A stretch of DNA of 64,000 nucleotides from Planktosalinus lacus (GTDB lineage Bacteria > Bacteroidota > Bacteroidia > Flavobacteriales > Flavobacteriaceae): contig NZ_BMGK01000001.1 in NCBI RefSeq assembly GCF_014640155.1, forward strand, positions 372,001-436,000, written 5' to 3'. This document shows, one piece after another, positions 61,339 through 64,000 of this stretch. How positions within the stretch are numbered: position 1 is the stretch's first letter; every line of letters begins with the position of its first letter. The position numbers and the translations under genes are program-made. The notes under the pieces are model-generated. The model had not been told where the DNA came from and did no database searches. It saw only the letters and a program-made list of their open reading frames with translations.

Positions 61339-62637
61339 ATGTACACGCTACCTAATAAACTTAAACTTTTTGCAATTGTATTTATGGTCATTGGTGCCTT
61401 AGGTATGGTTGCCGGTTTTGTAAATGCTCCTGGTTCACAAGAGGAAGTAAAAGAAATGTTGGCTCACCATGATGATCACGGAGCAACTGCTGATAGTGAA
61501 ACAGCTCAACACGATGATGAACACGTTGAACATGTATACCATCAATTACAAAACAGACCTTGGTCTGCCGTATATGTTGCAGCATTTTTCTTCTTTATGA
61601 TTGCTTTGGGTGCATTAGCGTTTTATGCGATACAACATGTGTCTCAAGCCGGTTGGTCTCCGGTACTCTTCAGGGTTATGGAAGGGATTACCGGTTATCT
61701 TGTTCCCGGTTCAATCATTATGTTTTTACTTTTAGTGCTTTCGGCAATGCATGTTAACCACATTTTCCATTGGATGAACGCTGAATTGTTTGATCCTGCA
61801 AGTGAAAAATATGATGCCTTGGTTGCTAATAAATCAGCTTGGCTAAATGAAACCTCTTTTTTAATTAGAGCAGCGATTTATTTGCTGGGATGGAATGCAT
61901 ACCGTTACTTATCAAGAAAATATTCATTGAAGCAAGATGAAGAGGGTGGAATGCATTGGTTTAAAAAGAATTTTAAACTTTCTGCCGGGTTCCTTGTGTT
62001 TTTTATTGTAACAGAATCAATGATGTCCTGGGACTGGATTATGGGATTTGATCCTCACTGGTTTAGTACATTGTTTGGTTGGTATGTTTTCTCGGGGATG
62101 ATTGTTTCTGCAATTACTGTGATCGCCATGGTTGCTGTTTACCTGAAATCTCAAGGGTATTTAGAACATTTAAACAATAGCCATATCCACGATTTAGCTA
62201 AATTTATGTTTGGATTCAGTATTTTCTGGACCTATCTGTGGTTTTCACAGTTTATGCTGATATGGTATGCCAATATACCTGAAGAGGTTACCTATTTTGT
62301 TTCGAGAATTGAAGACTACAACCTCTTGTTCTTTGGCATGCTGGTCCTGAATTTTGTTTTTCCACTTTTATTATTAATGAATAGTGACTTTAAACGTGTT
62401 AACTGGCTAGTTATAGGAACCGGAATTGTCATCCTTGTAGGACACTACATCGATGTTTTTGTTATGGTTATGCCTGCAACAGTTGGGGAGTCATGGTTTA
62501 TTGGCATTCCTGAAATTAGTGCTTTATTGTTCTTTTTTGGACTCTTTATTTATGTGGTGTTTTCTACACTTGCAAAAGCACCCCTTCTGGCAAAAGGAAG
62601 TCCGTTTATTGAGGAGAGCAAACATTTTCATTATTAA
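61339..62637 (+). CDS. actF: Alternative complex III subunit ActF (NrfD-like membrane subunit)
   Basis: 432 residues with about ten TM helices, a paralogue of ActC. The N-terminal part has a His/Asp-rich segment (AHHDDHGATADSETAQHDDE) in the loop after TM1, then LVPGSIIMFLLLVLSAMHVN and WDWIMGFDPHWFSTLFGWY. It does not carry clear quinone ligands that I can identify. It precedes coxB by 28 bases. Confidence 0.9.
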   Translation: MYTLPNKLKLFAIVFMVIGALGMVAGFVNAPGSQEEVKEMLAHHDDHGATADSETAQHDDEHVEHVYHQLQNRPWSAVYVAAFFFFMIALGALAFYAIQHVSQAGWSPVLFRVMEGITGYLVPGSIIMFLLLVLSAMHVNHIFHWMNAELFDPASEKYDALVANKSAWLNETSFLIRAAIYLLGWNAYRYLSRKYSLKQDEEGGMHWFKKNFKLSAGFLVFFIVTESMMSWDWIMGFDPHWFSTLFGWYVFSGMIVSAITVIAMVAVYLKSQGYLEHLNNSHIHDLAKFMFGFSIFWTYLWFSQFMLIWYANIPEEVTYFVSRIEDYNLLFFGMLVLNFVFPLLLLMNSDFKRVNWLVIGTGIVILVGHYIDVFVMVMPATVGESWFIGIPEISALLFFFGLFIYVVFSTLAKAPLLAKGSPFIEESKHFHY

Positions 62638-62665
62638 TTAAGAACTGTAAAGAACCAATATAAAA

Positions 62666-63727
62666 ATGACAGTATTTTTAGTTTTAGCCGTATTAGTACT
62701 TTTTGCTGTAGCGATTTGGCAAATGAATAAAATATTCCAATTGTCAAAAGTTGGAAAACAAGATAATTCTCAGATAGCGAATGATAAAGACAATAACTTT
62801 CAGGGAAAGTTAATGGTCTGGTTTATGGTGTTTTTCTACGTGTTCTTAATCTATGGATTCTGGGAGTGGAGTGATGTTCTCCTTCCTGATGCAGCTTCTG
62901 AACATGGAAAAGACATCGACCAGTTAATGTTAATTTCAATGGCTATCATTATGTTGGTGCTGGTAATAACACAATTTTTATTACACTATTTTGCATTTAA
63001 ATACAGAGGAAGACAAGGTCAAAGAGCTGTTTTCTTTGCCGATAATGATAAGTTAGAATTTATCTGGACAATCATTCCGGTTATTGTCTTAGCAGGCTTA
63101 ATTATCTATGGATTGTTTACCTGGACAGACATAATGAATGTTAGTGAAGATGATGATCCCCTTATCATTGAACTCTATGCAAAGCAGTTTACTTGGGAAG
63201 CCCGTTATGCTGGTGAAGATAATATTTTGGGAGAAGCAAATGTTCGCTTTATTGAGGGAGTAAACACCATTGGTGTTGACGCTTCAGATCCTGATGCAAT
63301 GGATGATATCGCAACACGTGAGCTGCATTTACCGGTAGGCAGAAAAGTTTTATTTAAAATGCGCTCACAAGATGTGTTACACTCTGCATATATGCCCCAC
63401 TTTAGAGCACAGATGAACACCGTTCCCGGAATGATTACTCAATTTGCATTTACACCTTCAATTACTACAGAAGAAATGCGTAAAGATCCTGAAGTAATCG
63501 AAAAAGTCGAAAACATCAATGCATTGAGAAATGAAAAAAATGTCGAGTTGGAAGCATTAGGTGAAGAAACACTATTGCCATATGAGTTTGATTATTTGCT
63601 GCTATGTAATAAAATTTGCGGAGCATCTCACTACAATATGCAAATGAAAATTATTGTTGAAACTCAAGAAGAGTTTGATGCCTGGTTAGCAGAACAAAAA
63701 ACCATGGAGCAAACACTCAATCAGTAA
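62666..63727 (+). CDS. coxB: Cytochrome c oxidase subunit II (CuA)
   Basis: 353 residues. TM helices lie near residues 2-20, 50-70 and 92-115 (an extra N-terminal helix relative to many subunit II proteins). The CuA cupredoxin domain retains its ligands: H239 in VLHSAYMPHF, and C314, C318, H322 and M325 in C-N-K-I-C-G-A-S-H-Y-N-M. It receives electrons from cytochrome c of the upstream complex. There is no fused cytochrome c domain. It lies directly after actF, so the whole respiratory chain is cotranscribed. Confidence 0.96.
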   Translation: MTVFLVLAVLVLFAVAIWQMNKIFQLSKVGKQDNSQIANDKDNNFQGKLMVWFMVFFYVFLIYGFWEWSDVLLPDAASEHGKDIDQLMLISMAIIMLVLVITQFLLHYFAFKYRGRQGQRAVFFADNDKLEFIWTIIPVIVLAGLIIYGLFTWTDIMNVSEDDDPLIIELYAKQFTWEARYAGEDNILGEANVRFIEGVNTIGVDASDPDAMDDIATRELHLPVGRKVLFKMRSQDVLHSAYMPHFRAQMNTVPGMITQFAFTPSITTEEMRKDPEVIEKVENINALRNEKNVELEALGEETLLPYEFDYLLLCNKICGASHYNMQMKIIVETQEEFDAWLAEQKTMEQTLNQ

Positions 63728-63752
63728 AATTTAAGATTAAGAAACATCAGAT

Positions 63753-64000
63753 ATGTCAACAGAAGCACACAACAATACAGCAGATCACCACGAAGATCAC
63801 GGGCATCATCATCATAAAGACACCTTCATTACTAAATATATATTTAGTATAGATCATAAAATGATTTCAAAGCAATATCTGCTTACAGGATTGTTTATGG
63901 GAATTATTGGTATTGCAATGTCAATTTTGTTTAGAATGCAACTGGCCTGGCCAGATAAGCAGTTTACAGTTTACGAAATTTTCCTTGGAAAATGGGGAGC
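63753..64000 (+). CDS. coxA: Cytochrome c oxidase subunit I, N-terminal part
   Basis: Start ATG at 63753, 25 bases after coxB, open to the window end (about 82 residues seen). A His/Asp/Glu-rich N-terminal tail (HHEDHGHHHHKDT) precedes the first TM: YIFSIDHKMISKQYLLTGLF is the subunit I signature, followed by GIIGIAMSILFRMQLAWP. The heme and CuB ligands lie beyond the window. The His-rich tail could bind metal but this is only a composition note. Confidence 0.92.
   Translation, partial: MSTEAHNNTADHHEDHGHHHHKDTFITKYIFSIDHKMISKQYLLTGLFMGIIGIAMSILFRMQLAWPDKQFTVYEIFLGKWG

Noticed and set aside
1-64000. CRISPR arrays, complete insertion sequences, intact prophage
   Set aside because: No regularly spaced repeats, transposase, integrase or phage structural gene set was seen; only scattered repeats and one fibre-like gene.

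Overview
The window looks like a chromosomal stretch of a marine-type member of Flavobacteriaceae (Bacteroidetes). The evidence is low G+C, the Bacteroidetes promoter -7 element TAnnTTTG in front of many genes, family-typical proteins (DUF5686, DUF5916, DUF6266, DUF2723, SPOR, TPR-histidine kinases), the rplM-rpsI-rpsB-tsf and pyrH-frr order, and an alternative complex III operon running into cytochrome oxidase genes. Most of it is housekeeping sequence with short accessory patches. No CRISPR array, complete insertion sequence, intact prophage or plasmid functions were seen.

Layout. 0-4 kb: end of an RND efflux adaptor and its pump, which carries extra membrane segments. 4-7 kb: aspS, a small membrane protein, a ribosome-hibernation-type factor and a cold-shock protein. 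7-12.6 kb: accessory lipoproteins, two previously unannotated single-helix microproteins (7.58-7.79 kb), a TPR histidine kinase with its LuxR-type regulator, and a retropepsin-like protein. 12.6-20 kb: tatD, asparaginase, tRNA-Ser(GGA), an ExbB/ExbD cluster, an outer-membrane barrel, a PAP2-like membrane protein and rpoN. 20-31.3 kb: asnS, an MMPL/RND-type transporter, DUF5686, frr, pyrH, tsf, rpsB, rpsI and rplM, with palindromic repeats between the ribosomal genes. 31.5-34.3 kb: a lipocalin-like lipoprotein, two exported ferritin-like proteins and a decayed second copy of the lipoprotein. 34.3-41 kb: polA, a repeat-rich patch, a DUF6266 protein, a scar joining a cyanophycinase tail to an adhesin tail, an intact surface/tail-fibre-like protein and a cysteine-less thioredoxin. 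41-51 kb: polysaccharide deacetylase, DUF2723, tRNA-Gln(TTG) with a duplicated 3' end, a universal stress protein and rimP-nusA-infB behind an attenuator-like leader. 51-64 kb: DUF5916 and SPOR proteins, then actABCDEF-coxB-coxA, cut by the window end.

How the genes work together. The right end encodes a quinol-to-oxygen respiratory chain (alternative complex III plus a CuA oxidase). The centre encodes translation factors and ribosomal proteins with structured leaders. The ExbB/ExbD cluster probably energises TonB-dependent outer-membrane transport. The most novel material lies between genes: paired microproteins at 7.6-7.8 kb, back-to-back promoters with a probable leaderless tatD, the duplicated lipoprotein around the ferritin-like pair, the 38.6-39.1 kb scar, and the repeated tRNA-Gln 3' end.
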